64,000 bases of DNA from Sternotherus odoratus (Eukaryota; Chordata; Testudines; Kinosternidae): the NCBI GenBank assembly GCA_032164245.1, contig JAVMKO010000021.1, positions 8,314,285 through 8,378,284 of the forward strand, in the 5' to 3' direction. Of the stretch, positions 1 through 45,605 are shown piece after piece. A model generated the notes under the pieces. That model was not told the origin of the DNA, searched no databases, and saw only the letters and a list, made by a program, of their open reading frames with translations. The position numbers and the translations under genes were made by a program. Every line of letters begins with the position of its first letter. Within the stretch, counting starts at the first letter, position 1.

Positions 1-84
1 CACAGAGATCAGGTGTTTCATCTTGGGGACGGGCACAGAGATCAGGTGTTTCATCTTGGGGACGGGCACAGAGATCAGGTGTTT
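1..84. repeat. 33-bp tandem repeat, about 2.5 copies
   Basis: Two identical 33-base units occupy 1-33 and 34-66 and a partial third 67-84. Each begins CACAGAGATCAGGTGTTT. The array runs off the left edge, so its full length is unknown. Confidence 0.95.
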
Positions 85-929
85 CTAAGGCTATGTTAGA
101 AAGAGAATTTCCAAAGCAGCAGCTTTCGGGGGGCTGAACCGGGAGCCGAAAGGAAAGCTGCAATAGGCATGCCCGGGCAGATTCACCTTCAGCGGATCCT
201 CCAAGAACCACTTACAGTCTGAACTAAGAAAAGGCTGATTCCCAGTGGCCCTTCCCTCAGCCTCTCCCAAACCTGCCGAAGCGCAAGCACCAGCTCTTCC
301 ACTTAGGGGTGACGTGTTTGTCGTGGGGGGCGGGGGTGGGGTTCCCTGTTACGCTTCGAAATCACACTTGGCTCATGGTTTGGTTACAAAACAACCCAAT
401 CTCCCACCTGCGGCGCCAGCTCCAATCTTCAACTCCGAGGGCTTTTTTCTCTGGGGTTACTTAGCAAAGAAAGCAAGACGCTGTACAATGACTTCAGGTG
501 AAATTCTTGAGCTCCTTCCAGGCAAAGGATCACCTCGTGGCTAGGAGGGAGCCTTCAACTTCAACAATCAAAGCCTCCCTTTCAGACAATGGCAGATTAA
601 CAAAGCTATTCGCTCCGGCTCCGAGGAGGGCATTGCTATTATTTGCCCAAGTTATAATTACAACAGCACACAATAACGTCAAGCCGCGGCTTGGTGGCCC
701 AGGACCATGGTTTTCCAGACACAACAAGCGGCTCAGCAGGGGCAGGGCACAATGAAAGTGCACTCGACGTATTCTTTGTCTGGCAACATGAGCCCATTGA
801 CAGAAGATTAGGGAGAGTCCTGCGGCACAGCAAACCCGTTCTCATGATCTGCATTACAGTATCAAATGATCAGCTGAGAATGAACGGACCGTGCTGCATC
901 CCCCTCCAAGGGTCTCATCCCATAAGACC

Positions 930-1260
930 TGCCATGGTGGGTCACCCATTGTCCATCTTGCCCAGTATTCTGTCTCTGACAGTGGCCCATACCTCAGCTT
1001 CAGGGGGAGTACAGGGTAGTTATGGAGTGAGCCACCCCTGTCTTCCACTCCCAATTTCTGGTTGTCAGGCTGAGAGACACCCAGAGCCTGGGGTTGCATC
1101 CCTCACCATCTTGAGCCACTGATAGACCGATCTGCCATGAACTCATCCAGTTCTTTTTTCACCTCAGATCATTTTTTGGCTTTCACAACTTCCCCATGGC
1201 AACGAGTTCCACACACACACACACAACATGTTTGTGGGGCAGGGTAGGGCTAGAGCTGTC
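930..1260 (+). repeat. Diverged CR1-related LINE fragment
   Basis: The order of blocks (CCCAGTATTCTGTCTCTGAC, then GGTTGCATCCCTCACCATC, then CATGAACTCATCCAGTTC and GGCAACGAGTTCCACA) follows a repeat common in turtle and crocodilian genomes. Fragments of the same family are at 8863-8960 and, reversed, at 51205-51345. A short CA tract interrupts its 3' side near 1210. Confidence 0.6.
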
Positions 1261-2783
1261 CCTGAAGTTAATCTCCCACACTGCCATGGCAGGATGTTCA
1301 GGCACCACCACTATGACAGTTTTACTCTTCTGGAGTCAATGAAGGAAACTCTTGGACAGCTCAACCCTGGGAGCTAGAAGGCCACCGGCTTGTTTCCGGG
1401 AAGTCATTAAGGAGCCCTCTACGGCAGCTAACAGGCAAAGGTGTGACTCAGAAGTGCAAGAGTAAAATACTGTCTAACACGGACATTGATTAAAGCTGCC
1501 TGCGTGGTTGTCAAAGTCAGACTCCAAGAGGACTTTCCCCGTCTCATTCATTCCAGGGTTAGTAGAGATGGAGCCCAAAGTTCTTGCGTTTTTGGAGACC
1601 TCTTGGAAATTTTTTACATCACCCCTGAATTTTTATTTTCGATTGAATTCCATGTTCGATTGGCAGCCCCAGAGACTGAGTCCTTTGTTTATCCACACAG
1701 CACTATGGGAAATGGGCCAGATCATCAGCTGATGAAAAATTTGCATAGCTCCATTCATGTCAATGCAGTGATACCAGTTCACACCAGCTGATGATCTTAG
1801 CCATGGTGTGGAGGGACCCCCTATACGGGAGAGACGGGAGTTCAGTCTATGGGTCAGTCACTCCTTGGGATTATCAACTTTGTGATGTGAACATGCTAGA
1901 ACCAGGTGAGACTCACCCCCTTGGACTCATTTCACATGAGCTGCCAAACAACCAACAGATAGTAACAACCTTCATCACCACTAACCTAGCTCAGGCTTGG
2001 ATGGTTGCTCTAGACACGGCCTGTTGCCTCTATTACATCAAACCAATGCACCAAAGAACAACACATTTTTATAGACGTGCCTTCATCAGGACATACAAAT
2101 CCTTTTCTTAATCAAGGCAGGAATTTATGTCTAAATTCCTGTTAAGGTTCATTCTGTCCGTGGCATCTATAAATTCTGGGAGCGTGTTCATACGTAGGGT
2201 CTGACCATTACCTACTGGAGTCCAGGAAGGACTTCCATGACTGTAGATCACTCCATTAGTGAATGATGGCTGATGAGTTGGCAAAACTGGGAGCACAGGT
2301 GCCCTAGTCATACCTAATCCTTGTGAAGAGTCAGTGGAACACAATGCAAAGCTTTCTAACCCTGCGGTTTTCTCTGCAGCCCAACAGGCTAGTCAGTCTC
2401 CACACTGGCCAGTCTGGATCCGGGCAAGGCCTGATGCCAGTTATGCACACTAGTTGTGAGAAGCAAACGTTTGTCCCTCGCAGATTGAGATAAGATAAAT
2501 TTGCTCTGAAAGATCATGCATTAAACCAACCAACCAGCTCCCCTCATACACACCTTTCCCCAGGAGACTTCACCACTCAAAATAAAGTTAGTGCAAACAA
2601 ACGTTATCCCAAATCTTTAAAGGGCAGAAAGAATTCTGGGTTTTATATGCTCCAAATGGCACAGACCTCACATAGCTTTGGTATTTATTATCTCGTTAAA
2701 ATACGGTTTCATCCCGTGGCAGGGCACCAAAGGGTACAAAGATCCTAGGCACTCAGTGCAAATGCAGATTGGAGATTTGCTTA

Positions 2784-34506
<31,723 letters not shown>

Positions 34507-34800
34507 GTTTCCCCAGGTTTCCAAATCTTTGCAGACAGCAAATTCTGATGACTTCTCTCCTCTAGTACCTGCTAACTACAGACATGGCCTGTGAAGTGAA
34601 GTGTTTGATTTATGTTGAGGTTTTTGTGTACAGGTATTTTGCTGACAGGTAGGTTCCCCAGAGTTCAGCCACTGATTGGCTGATGAGACAGGTGCCATGG
34701 GACAGGTACACCTTAAACAGGTGCAGCTGTTAACTCTTTATGTACTGAACCAGGTAGAAATGTGGAGCCTGGCTGAGATGAGGAATCTACCTGTTTCTAA
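34507..34800 (-). promoter_or_regulatory. GRHL3 5' UTR / proximal promoter candidate with E2-box cluster
   Basis: This is the region immediately upstream of the GRHL3 start codon. On the plus strand CAGGTA is at 34631-34636, 34646-34651, 34703-34708 and 34751-34756; CAGGTG is at 34689-34694 and 34718-34723; and the reverse form TACCTG is at 34566-34571 and 34788-34793. CAGCTG is at 34724-34729 and an inverted CCAAT box at 34675-34679. Two random 6-mers on both strands would be expected about 0.2 times in this span. CAGGTR is the binding core of ZEB and SNAIL repressors and E-proteins. No clear TATA box and no CpG island are visible. The transcription start is not resolved. Confidence 0.55.
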
Positions 34801-35016
34801 AGAGGAGGGGGAGGGGGGAAGGAAGGAGGAAAAACCCTCCAGGGAAAAGATATGACAAAAGCAGGAGTGGATTCATTGATGTGATAATTAGTTTCATGCT
34901 CACGTTCAGTATCGAGAATGCATTTCATATGCTGCAAAGCCAAACCAGAGCATCTGTCTGTCTCATGAAGAAAGGGACTGGTTTGCTCTTTGCTGTGTCT
35001 ATTGGGAAGCACTCAG

Positions 35017-35020
<4 letters not shown>

Positions 35021-35091
<71 letters not shown>
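35021..35091. repeat. (AC)35 microsatellite
   Basis: Uninterrupted dinucleotide run about 515 bases upstream of the GRHL3 start codon. Confidence 0.98.
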
Positions 35092-35093
<2 letters not shown>

Positions 35094-37879
35094 GAGTAAA
35101 TTAAGCTTCATATTTTCCTGTCAATTTTTGAAAGACACAAGCATTTTACTTACGCATTAACCCTTGGCTCCCCTTTCCTCGCCTCCTCTAGTCGTCCTTC
35201 CCATAAGGTCACTGGTGGTTTTTTCCTCATCAATGAACCTCTTTTAAAAATGCTACTTTACTAGGTGTCAGCACACCCATGCAGTACAATGCCTCCAACT
35301 TCAGAACACACTGGATCAGGGATCTTTCCACTGGCTTTGCTGGGCACACTAGGGAACGAGAGTTGTGGAATAACCTTTCCACAGACTGTTCATGCACTGC
35401 TGTCCTGTTTTCTGAATTAATTAACAGCGTTAGTCCAGCACACCCAGGAAGGGAAAGGGTAGCCCAGGCATAATGCCGCCTTAACCACAATCTGAAAGGG
35501 CTTCCCTGGCAATAGCTTTGTAGCAACTGGGTTGTAAACAGCCAAAAGGTTTATGCAATAAAGGAAAACTCATTGAGAAGTCGAGCACTCCCATTCTCGC
35601 TGGAGAGTTTCTGTCACCCGTGTTGCAAGAAGCAGGCAAAGGATGGGCCCAGTGCATGACTCATGTTGGCTGGGCATGGAAGGCAGGCGAGGATTCCAGG
35701 AGACATGTTGGTGCAAGCCTGAGATAGAAAAAGATAGAAGGAAAAAAACGTTTCACTTCTCCCTGTCTCACTCCATCCTGCCAGTTTATCCGCCCGCATC
35801 AGCAGGTGAATAAAACAAGGGAGCGAGGTTGGTTGCCATATCCCCGGTGGTGGGGGCCACAAGACTCCCACTAGGTTCAGAGGACAATGCTGGGTCTGAC
35901 CCTACTAGCCTTTCCTCACACTTGTCCTGGAGGTCAGTAGCCTTGGCTGTGCAGGGACTTTCAGGACCCAGGCCTGAACTAGCCATTTTCTATTGTCTCC
36001 CATTCCATTGTAAAAGCTCCTACCTGCTACAGACCTTGAATGTGAATGAAGGGGGGAGGGGGGACAACCTTGCAGGAGTCTAGAGCACCAGCGGGAAGAG
36101 TCCGTTTGTGGGCCAATGCTGGGGAACCACCATAACAGAAGGTGGCCCACCATTCAATCAACATGATGCTCCTTAGTGAGATGAGCAGGTGTTGAAATGT
36201 CTGGGTATCCCCTGGCTTCTGAACGGAGCTTGGTAACCTGCCCCACCCAGGGAAGGGGTGCAGTGTCCAAAGGGTAACATCCACTTTAGAACGGCCTTGA
36301 ATCGGGCCCAGGACTGGTGTCCAGCACCATAGGGGCAAATGTTTTCTGACTGGGACTCCAAATACAGAAATAATGTTGTGCAATGATCAGTGCTGAGGTC
36401 CTGGGCAGTTTTCCTTCATCCAGACCTGCTAAAGGCCAGCAATGGTGCAATTTCCATGCCAAACCAGACTGGGGTGCAGTGGGGCAGGGGAGAGGGTGTT
36501 TCTCAGCTCACAACTCAGAGGATTTGTCAAGGTTTTTCTGGCTTGCTAGAGAAAAGGACACATTCGGTGCTGGAGTTGGAGCAGCAGCACTGGCAGTGTG
36601 AGAGAGAGAGAGCGGACACTTCCAAGGGAACTGGCTGGAGATCTAGCTGCAGATGGCAGCCTCTGACCAGAGCTTTGTGCCAAAAGACTGGCCAGGTATA
36701 GAGAAAGTGCAGAGGAAGCTGGGAATGTGGAGTGGCGACACTAGGTCTGCAGGGGAAAGGGCTCTACAGAAGTTATACCCACAGATCCTGGATTTCTTGC
36801 TACCACCCATTTTATTGTCAAGGGGGCATGTAGCCATGAGGCATCAGCCATGGCAAGGTGGAGGCTGTCTCTGCAGGAGGTGGCAATGATATAAACACCA
36901 GTGTGGAGCCAGGCCACCAAGTTTACCCGACCTACCGATCTTGGAGCCAGGCTTGGAGCGTGGCTTGAGATGCTGGCATGTGGAATGTGCCCTGGGAACC
37001 CTTTGCCTTTTGTTGTCTCTACTCCAGTTCTCTCAAGTTGTCACCGTTCACAGGCGGGGACAGCGGAAGCTGAGGTAGCCAGTACCCTACCAGGGCTGTT
37101 CAACAGACTCGCTGATGTCCTGGTTCATGCTGGTGGCAAGTAGCAGTAATGCTATCCGCGCTGAGCTTCTCCGCTACACCAGGCAGCCTGCGGAAAGACA
37201 GTCAAGTCCCCCCGTGAAACAGCAGAGCTGGGATAGTTGCACCACAATTCTCCAATGACCCCAAACCTTGAGATCTCAAAATGGCAGCTTCTTTGTCTCA
37301 TTTTTATTACTTTGCGCCATTAGAGATCGCTTTCCCCGTAACTTTGCTGTCATTAAAATAGACCCAGACTTTTTCCAGCCTGTAGCCTAGGGCAGAGGAG
37401 ACCTTGCCAGCTCCAGAACACGCACCACTTCATATACATGTGCAACACACACACCATATTCATAGGCATGTGTACATACAAGTATGCAGACCTACACACG
37501 TATCCAGATATACACACAGTGTGCATGGCCACAAAGCTCAAGCTCTGGTGGGTACAACTGCTTGTGCAATTAAATCGGCACCTCTACAAGCAGCACTGGA
37601 GCATTCTCCTCGCCTACACAGTATTTGCATCTGGGTGAAGTGCACAGAAAAAGCCAACGCCTTTGTGCTGGCACCTTTGGTAGCTCGGGGTTCCCAGCTA
37701 CCCCCATTTTTATGGGCAAATGCCAGTTGGTGTATGTGGTGAAAGCTGAACTTACAGATGGTGCTGGTGCATTTGTAGATGCTGTTAAAACTGTGGCTCA
37801 GTGTGTTTGACTCTCCTTCCTTCACATCACAGATGTTCCTCATAACATAATCTTACTCTCTGCACCTTTCTTGCCTTTA

Positions 37880-38070
37880 ATCCCAGGCTGTCAACGTGCT
37901 TCACAAACACTCAACCAATGTTCACGACCCCCATTGAGATAGGGAAGCATTATTATCCCCATTGGACAGATGGGGAAACTGAGGCACAGAGTGATTATGG
38001 TTACACAGCAAGTAAGTTGCAGAGCTGTGAACAGAACTCAGAACTCCCGATTTTAAACACCCCTCTTCTA
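37880..38070 (-). repeat. MIR-type SINE, near full length
   Basis: CATTATTATCCCCATTGG, GATGGGGAAACTGAGGCAC and the later AACTCAGAACTCCCGA in order. Confidence 0.75.
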
Positions 38071-38149
38071 ACTACTTGATCCCCCCAATTACTGTATATA
38101 TTAGAAAAGAGGAAGAGTTTATATGTAATAAAACCACCTAGTCTTAGAC

Positions 38150-38335
38150 AAAATTTTGCATCAATAGATCTCAAAGTGCCTTACAAAGCAGGTCGGTATC
38201 ATTATCTCCATTTTACAGATAGGGAAACTGAGAGGTGACATGACTTGCCCACGGTCACCCATCAGCAAAGCTAGAACTAGAACCAAGCTTTTCTGAAGCC
38301 CAGTCCAGAGCGCTAGACACCACTATCTATAGAAG
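38150..38335 (-). repeat. MIR-type SINE
   Basis: GATCTCAAAGTGCCTTACAA, CATTTTACAGATAGGGAAAC and GCTAGAACTAGAACC. It is adjacent to the copy at 37880 and in the same orientation. Confidence 0.75.
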
Positions 38336-40036
38336 GGGAGTGCAGTCAGCACTGCGCCATGCCAAGACACTCTCTAGCTGCTGACAGAGGTGAGACAGCC
38401 CCTGCCCCACCTTTTTTGTGAGTTTGGGCACCGTGCCTTATTTGCGCTAATGTATGCTTTAAGGCAAGCAGAGGCCTCCAGGCCTGGGCGCCTAGACTAT
38501 GATTTCAGTATTTCTAATTATTATTTTCTCTCTTTTTTTCATTCACACTCCACCCTCCAGGAGTATCGGGCCGGCAGCAAGGTGGGTTAGAAGAGAGAGA
38601 CCAAGAGACACATTCCCTATGCACACAGCCCTCCCACTTCCCCTTCCACTCCCCTACTAAATATACCTTGGAACAAAAGCCCTTTATGAGACTCTAAAAA
38701 GCACGCAGCACTGTCAAAATAAACTGCAGAACTTTCTATGCCCAGATTTCCAAGAGCTCTGAAGTTAGACGGTGAAAGTTTGCTTGCAGTTGCATCCCCT
38801 GTAAGATAAGGGGGTTCCATTTGGGTTTGTTCCGCTCAGTCCACTGGAACCCGCTGGGGTCGGATTCTGGTCTCGTGCCTCACTGAGGGAAGCCGGGAAT
38901 GTCTCCACTGAAGTCAGTGGCGATATGCTGGGGCAGCAGTGTGAAAGAGATCAGAATTGGGCTTCTGGGGTCTGCTCATGTAGGATGTCATTGGAAAGCT
39001 GCCTGAGAGGATACAGGTCACAGAGTGAGGAGGCCTGGTTCTAGTTCTCTCACTTTTTGCTTCTGTTTTCCCGCCCATTTCTTGTCGACCCAGATTGTCC
39101 CCACAAGTGACAGACGGTCATACCAGATTTCTGTGCATGGACCCTTGTATCGCCACCCCAAGTTTAGTAGAGGAAGTCATTTCAAATAATTGCACCGGAT
39201 ATATTAATATGCTACTATTAGCTGTCTAATAAGGCTTCTGAAGACCAACCCAACTTTGGACACTGTCATAAATGCCCTTCTCCCAGCCTAGCCCTCTCCT
39301 CTTGCTAAACTGATTGGGATTATTTTAAAATGGCTTCACATTGTTCTACCTAGGTGGGGGCACACTGCGCATGTCACCTCTCCAATTAATCTCCGATGCG
39401 GGAGATTCTTCTTGAACGAGCTGGTGTGGGGGGGACTGTATTATCTTTCTGTCTGCAGGACATCAGGCATTTCCTATGGAAAGCGGTCAGTGATCCATTC
39501 CAGTAGCTCTGGGACATGCCTGCATTTTCAGCTACACCCCATCAAAGGTGATTAAAACACTCCAACAATTAATAAAGCATACGAGGAAGTAGGTTGGAGC
39601 CTGTTGTCCTACACCAAGCTGAGGGCTAGGTGCTTCAACAGCTTTCCCAGCATTCAAATGGCTTTTGATATAAGCCACAGCACCAGAAATCTTTGGGCCC
39701 AAACCAGATGTCCCTCCCTGTGTGAGCAAAACTCCCACTGGTTGGTTCTGGAGCTCTGCATGAAGAAGGACAAGTTAAATCTGAGCATGGACTATCGTAA
39801 ATTGTAAGGACACCTGCCCAACACCTGTCTTTTGGTTCTGTGATTGTACAGCACCTAACACAATGGGGCCCTGCTCCAGGACTGGGTGACTAGGCACTAT
39901 TGCAATGATAATAATAATAATATCCTAGGTGGTAGAGCCAGTTGGTGAGACCTATATCACATACTCACCAAGGGGTTACGCTCCTGCAGTACAAATAGCT
40001 GCACACATTACAAAAATAATACATCATCATCATGAG

Positions 40037-40160
40037 CAGGGTGACCAGATGTCCCATTTTGAAAGGGACAGTCCTGTTTTTTGGGACTTTTTCTTAATTA
40101 GGAGCCTATTACCCCCAACCTCTGTCCCGTTTTTTCACAGTTGCTATCTGGGTCACCCTA
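40037..40160 (-). mobile_element. TAGGGTGACCAGA hAT MITE, copy B
   Basis: The ends CAGGGTGACC and GGTCACCCTA are bounded by perfect 8-bp duplications ATCATGAG (40029-40036 and 40161-40168). It is inverted relative to copies A and C. Confidence 0.9.
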
Positions 40161-40168
40161 ATCATGAG

Positions 40169-42117
<1,949 letters not shown>

Positions 42118-42839
42118 TGTAGTAGGAAGAGAGCCTGAGACATACACCCTTCTATGAGGCCTGGTATGAGGCAGGACCTGCTCACAGAATTTGGCAAGAA
42201 CAGGGCTAATATTGCGGAAATACACATTCCTAAGAAGTGCTAGTCATAGAGTACTCAGACAAACACATCCCGAGATCGAGCGGTACCAGAACATTCCGAT
42301 AGCAAAGACGGTACAAAAACATTCCCCGAGGATAACAGGAGCACACTGACCCCTCCTAAAGGATAAGGTCAGGATGACGGTAAGTAAGAGATGCTTTGAT
42401 CAAACCAACATGTACAAGAGGATGGGTGATAACTAGCGACATCGGGGGCAGTAACTAACTATGTCAAAGGGGCAATACTAATTTATTTGTACCGGGGTAT
42501 AAAGATGTATCTGAGGGGGAGTAACTTTGTCTGGCCTAGGGAGGAATGGAAAGTTCCACTGTTCACTGAGCTGGTCCATTGTTATGGGCATACATGTATT
42601 AATGGTCTGGTAAAGTCTGCAGGATATTAATACCATGCTTTGTCAACAATAAATCTGGCTGGGTGCCTTCATCCCTTAACGGAGCTTGTGGTCATAGGAT
42701 GGTTTGCTCAAGGTCTGCCGTGCCAACTGTCCATGCAGAGCTGGGGCAGCACACAGAGGGAACACACACAGGAAGCCAAAACATCAATCAACATCTAATC
42801 ACAGTTGCCATCATTTGATGGAATAGTTCAATTATTACA
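42118..42839 (+). mobile_element. Candidate solo LTR of an endogenous retrovirus
   Basis: It starts TGTAGTAGG and ends TTACA, with TTAT on both sides (42114-42117 and 42840-42843). A TATA-like GTATAAAG is near 42496 and a polyadenylation signal AATAAA near 42646, spaced as in an LTR. No retroviral coding sequence adjoins it. The 4-base duplication is weak evidence by itself. Confidence 0.4.
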
Positions 42840-44858
42840 TTATGTCATGTCAGTAGCAGCAGTGCATATTATGGACTGCTAGTACCAACTCATCATGAAT
42901 TAATATAAAAATATAAAAAGCACAAAAAACCCCAATAAAATTGCACATGAAATTTCAAAATTCCAACATGAACATTTTTCAAAACCAGGCTTTTTTCCTC
43001 GGAATTTCTATTTTGTGGGAAATTTCAAAAATACCTGTTTTCATTCCAAATTCGAACAAAAACAAATTTCAAAAGGTCCAAATTTCCTGTTTAAATGGAA
43101 ATCCCAAGTTTCCACCAACTCTCCAATGAGAAGACAACACAGCTTCTGCCCCCAAGAACTTACAATGTAATCAAGGCCTAAGTACCACAGTTAATTCTTA
43201 GTGCTCAGGTGTCCACATCACAGAAAACCACCATCACACCCGGTATGGACTGAGCTCCTTGTTGGTAGCAGTAGGAGAAATGCCAAGAACTCAGTGGGCC
43301 ATGGAGACTGAACTCCCCTCTCGTCTCTCCAGGTCAGGGTTGCTGGCAGGTACAGCCAACTTTGAGAGGTACTGAAATTCTCCCATGCTCCAAGTTCTGA
43401 ATGGGTCTAATATTTTGGATAGACAGAGAGAACCAGAGGTCCATTTACTCCACCCTCTACCATTAAGAAACTTCACCCTGCTTCCCAGCAGGCACCTATT
43501 TATATTTGATGGCAAGTAAATGCCCATCCATGCTTTGAACTCATCCAGTCTCCCTTACTCCTGTTACTCCTTTTGACTATCTACTTCACAGTCTGTCAGG
43601 TGCCTAAATATCATTGAGGATCTTGGGGTTTCCTTGCACAGGTGGGGGCGGGGGAGGTTTGAGCATTGGCCTGCTAAACCCAGGGTTGTGAGTTCAATTG
43701 TTGAGGGGGCCATTTAGGGATATGGATCAAAAATGGGATTGGTCCTGCTTTGAGCAGGGGGTTGGACACTAGATGATCTCCTGCAGTCCCTTCCAACTCT
43801 GAGATTCGATGATTCTTACTGTTCTACATGGGATCTCTTCTAAATTCTCCCTTTCCTCAATTAAGCACATACAAGTCTTGAGCCGTAATCCCGATAGACA
43901 AGCCTTGTTGACGTTCGGCCTCTGTAGGGCTTGAACTCTCACTTCTCAGCACAGGTGGCTGGAGAGGAAGCTAGAAGAGGTTCAATGCAAGGTACCTGTT
44001 ATCCCACGGAATGAAAAGCCTAGAGTGTTTTGCAACATTTAGGTAGCGAGATGCACTATAAACATCTCAGGTGGCAGTTAGCAAACGCTACCTGCTGGCC
44101 CCTAGGGGTATGGGGATTTTCCCTCCCTGTAGAAAGTGCCTGATACAGCACATGGGCTTGATTACAAAACAGGCTGTTCCTTTAGGTGTGCAAACATGTT
44201 GTTTTACATCAAGACTTTCTCTGGGCTTTGTTTTTCTTCTCATGAGAAGCATCCTGTCCTCATGACCGACACGCTGATGTTTTCCAACAAACGTTATGCA
44301 GCACCTATGGGTCCATCAGTGGCAGTTAGTGGTGCATGTTCCCCTGGAAAAAGGCAAATGAAATTAGTCTACAAACTGAGCTGCTGTATATGAAGAGGAA
44401 TGATGAAAATCTAGAATTATAGCAGTATCCACTCCTATAGTATGGTCAGGTGCATAAGGCACTCAGCTGAGAGAGAGAGCAGGAGTCTAGTCAATTCCCA
44501 GCTCTGTGCCTAGGTTTTCCCCTCATTCTTTGTCCATCTTGTGGATTTCACTGGTAAGCTCTTTAGGGCAGTTACTCTCTCAGTACGTACTAATACAGCT
44601 GCCAGAACAATGGGGCTCTAACCTCAGCTGGGCCAGTAACCACGACTGTAATGCAAAGAATACTATGGAATACTTTTTTACCGTGAGTTGTTAGTCACCA
44701 ATGCAAACCGCTAATGTATGTGACATAGCAGCAGTGTGGTTCAAAGTGCACCAATACAGATAGCACTGCAAAAGTGTAAAACATGTCTATCCGAGGAGGC
44801 TGAATGTGCCCTGGTAGCAAAAATCCCCGTACAGATAAAGCTTCAAAAATATAAAAAG
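42840..44858. other. Intergenic stretch
   Basis: It has an AAATTTC-rich low-complexity tract (42930-43100) and the SINE at 43638. Open frames at 43291-44393 are short and unassigned. Confidence 0.5.
43638..43816 (+). repeat. tRNA-derived turtle SINE (Cry I type) with CR1-like tail
   Basis: GTTTGAGCATTGGCCTGC, AACCCAGGGTTGTGAGTTC (B-box like, 43690-43700), GGGGGCCATTTAGGGAT and the tail GATGATCTCCTGCAGTCCC with CGATGATTC. It is the typical cryptodiran turtle SINE and the best single indicator of the host group. Confidence 0.85.
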
Positions 44859-45026
44859 TAGGGCTGTCAAGCGATTAAAAAAATTAATTGTGAGTAATTG
44901 CACTCTTAAACAATAATAAAATACCATTTATTTAAAGTTTTCTACATTTTCAAATATATTGATTTCAATTACAACACAGAGAATGAAGTGTACAGTGCTC
45001 ACTTTATATTCATGTTTTATTACAAA

Positions 45027-45506
45027 CTAGCAAAAATACCCGGCGTTGCTCGGGGTATTTGTAATTGGAAACTGGGATGTAAAAAGACTACCATATTTTT
45101 TATTAATACAAATTTTGTTCAGACGTCTCAGCGTTGCTCGGGTCCGTTGGAGGGGAGAGGGGGGAGAGAGCTGAGCGAGTGCGGGGTCCGTTGGAGGGGG
45201 TAGGGGTAAGAGAGCTGAGCGAGTGCGGGGTCCGTTGGAGGGGGGTATTATGACATCATAACTATGTCACAGAGAACAGCAGGTGTTAACCTGCTGCCCA
45301 GCTGATGTGAATGGGCTTTAAAGAATTTCACCCCTGGGGGGCGTCAGAGGTGAGATTTGAAAAATTTTCTACTCTTACCCTGATTAGGACCCTAAAGCCT
45401 ATAACTGTACCAAATTTCAAGTCTCTAGCTCAAACGGTGTGGAAGGAGTAAGGCAGCATACTTACACGCACGCACGCATACACCATTTGACTTTTATATA
45501 TATAGA
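45027..45506 (-). mobile_element. Non-autonomous Helitron, copy 2, nested in the hAT element
   Basis: Read on the minus strand it begins TCTATATATATAAAAGTC and ends with the hairpin GAGCAACGCCGGG region and CTAG, between A and T. It matches copy 1 (22666-23089) along its length, including the GCTCAGCTCTCT minisatellite. It is inserted in hAT sequence, so it is younger than that element. Confidence 0.9.
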
Positions 45507-45605
45507 TTTGCACTGTAAAGAACAAAAGAAATAGTATTTTTCCATATTTTTCAATTCACGTCATACAAGTATTGTAGTGGAATCTCTTTATTGTGAAAGT
45601 TGTTC

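Larger units (their letters stand above)
34801..40036. other. Intergenic, upstream of GRHL3
   Basis: It holds an (AC)n microsatellite, two MIR-type fragments and the ancient tail at 39830. Open frames here, such as 35829-36383 and 37404-37843, are short, overlap on both strands and lack recognisable domains. No exon is supported. Confidence 0.6.

Noticed and set aside
1..84. CRISPR-like direct repeats
   Set aside because: Units are contiguous with no spacers and the genome is vertebrate.
900..960. Minus-strand ATGGACAAT as the start of the missing last GRHL3 exon
   Set aside because: A stop codon follows at once and the next residues do not match; the site lies in a CR1-related repeat.
2108..2344. 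Minus-strand frame as a possible retroviral envelope fragment
   Set aside because: No recognisable motif beyond a vague impression; no LTR or other viral sequence adjoins it.
43638..43816. A functional tRNA gene
   Set aside because: The B-box-like part belongs to a SINE with CR1-like tail; no cloverleaf or anticodon arm fits.
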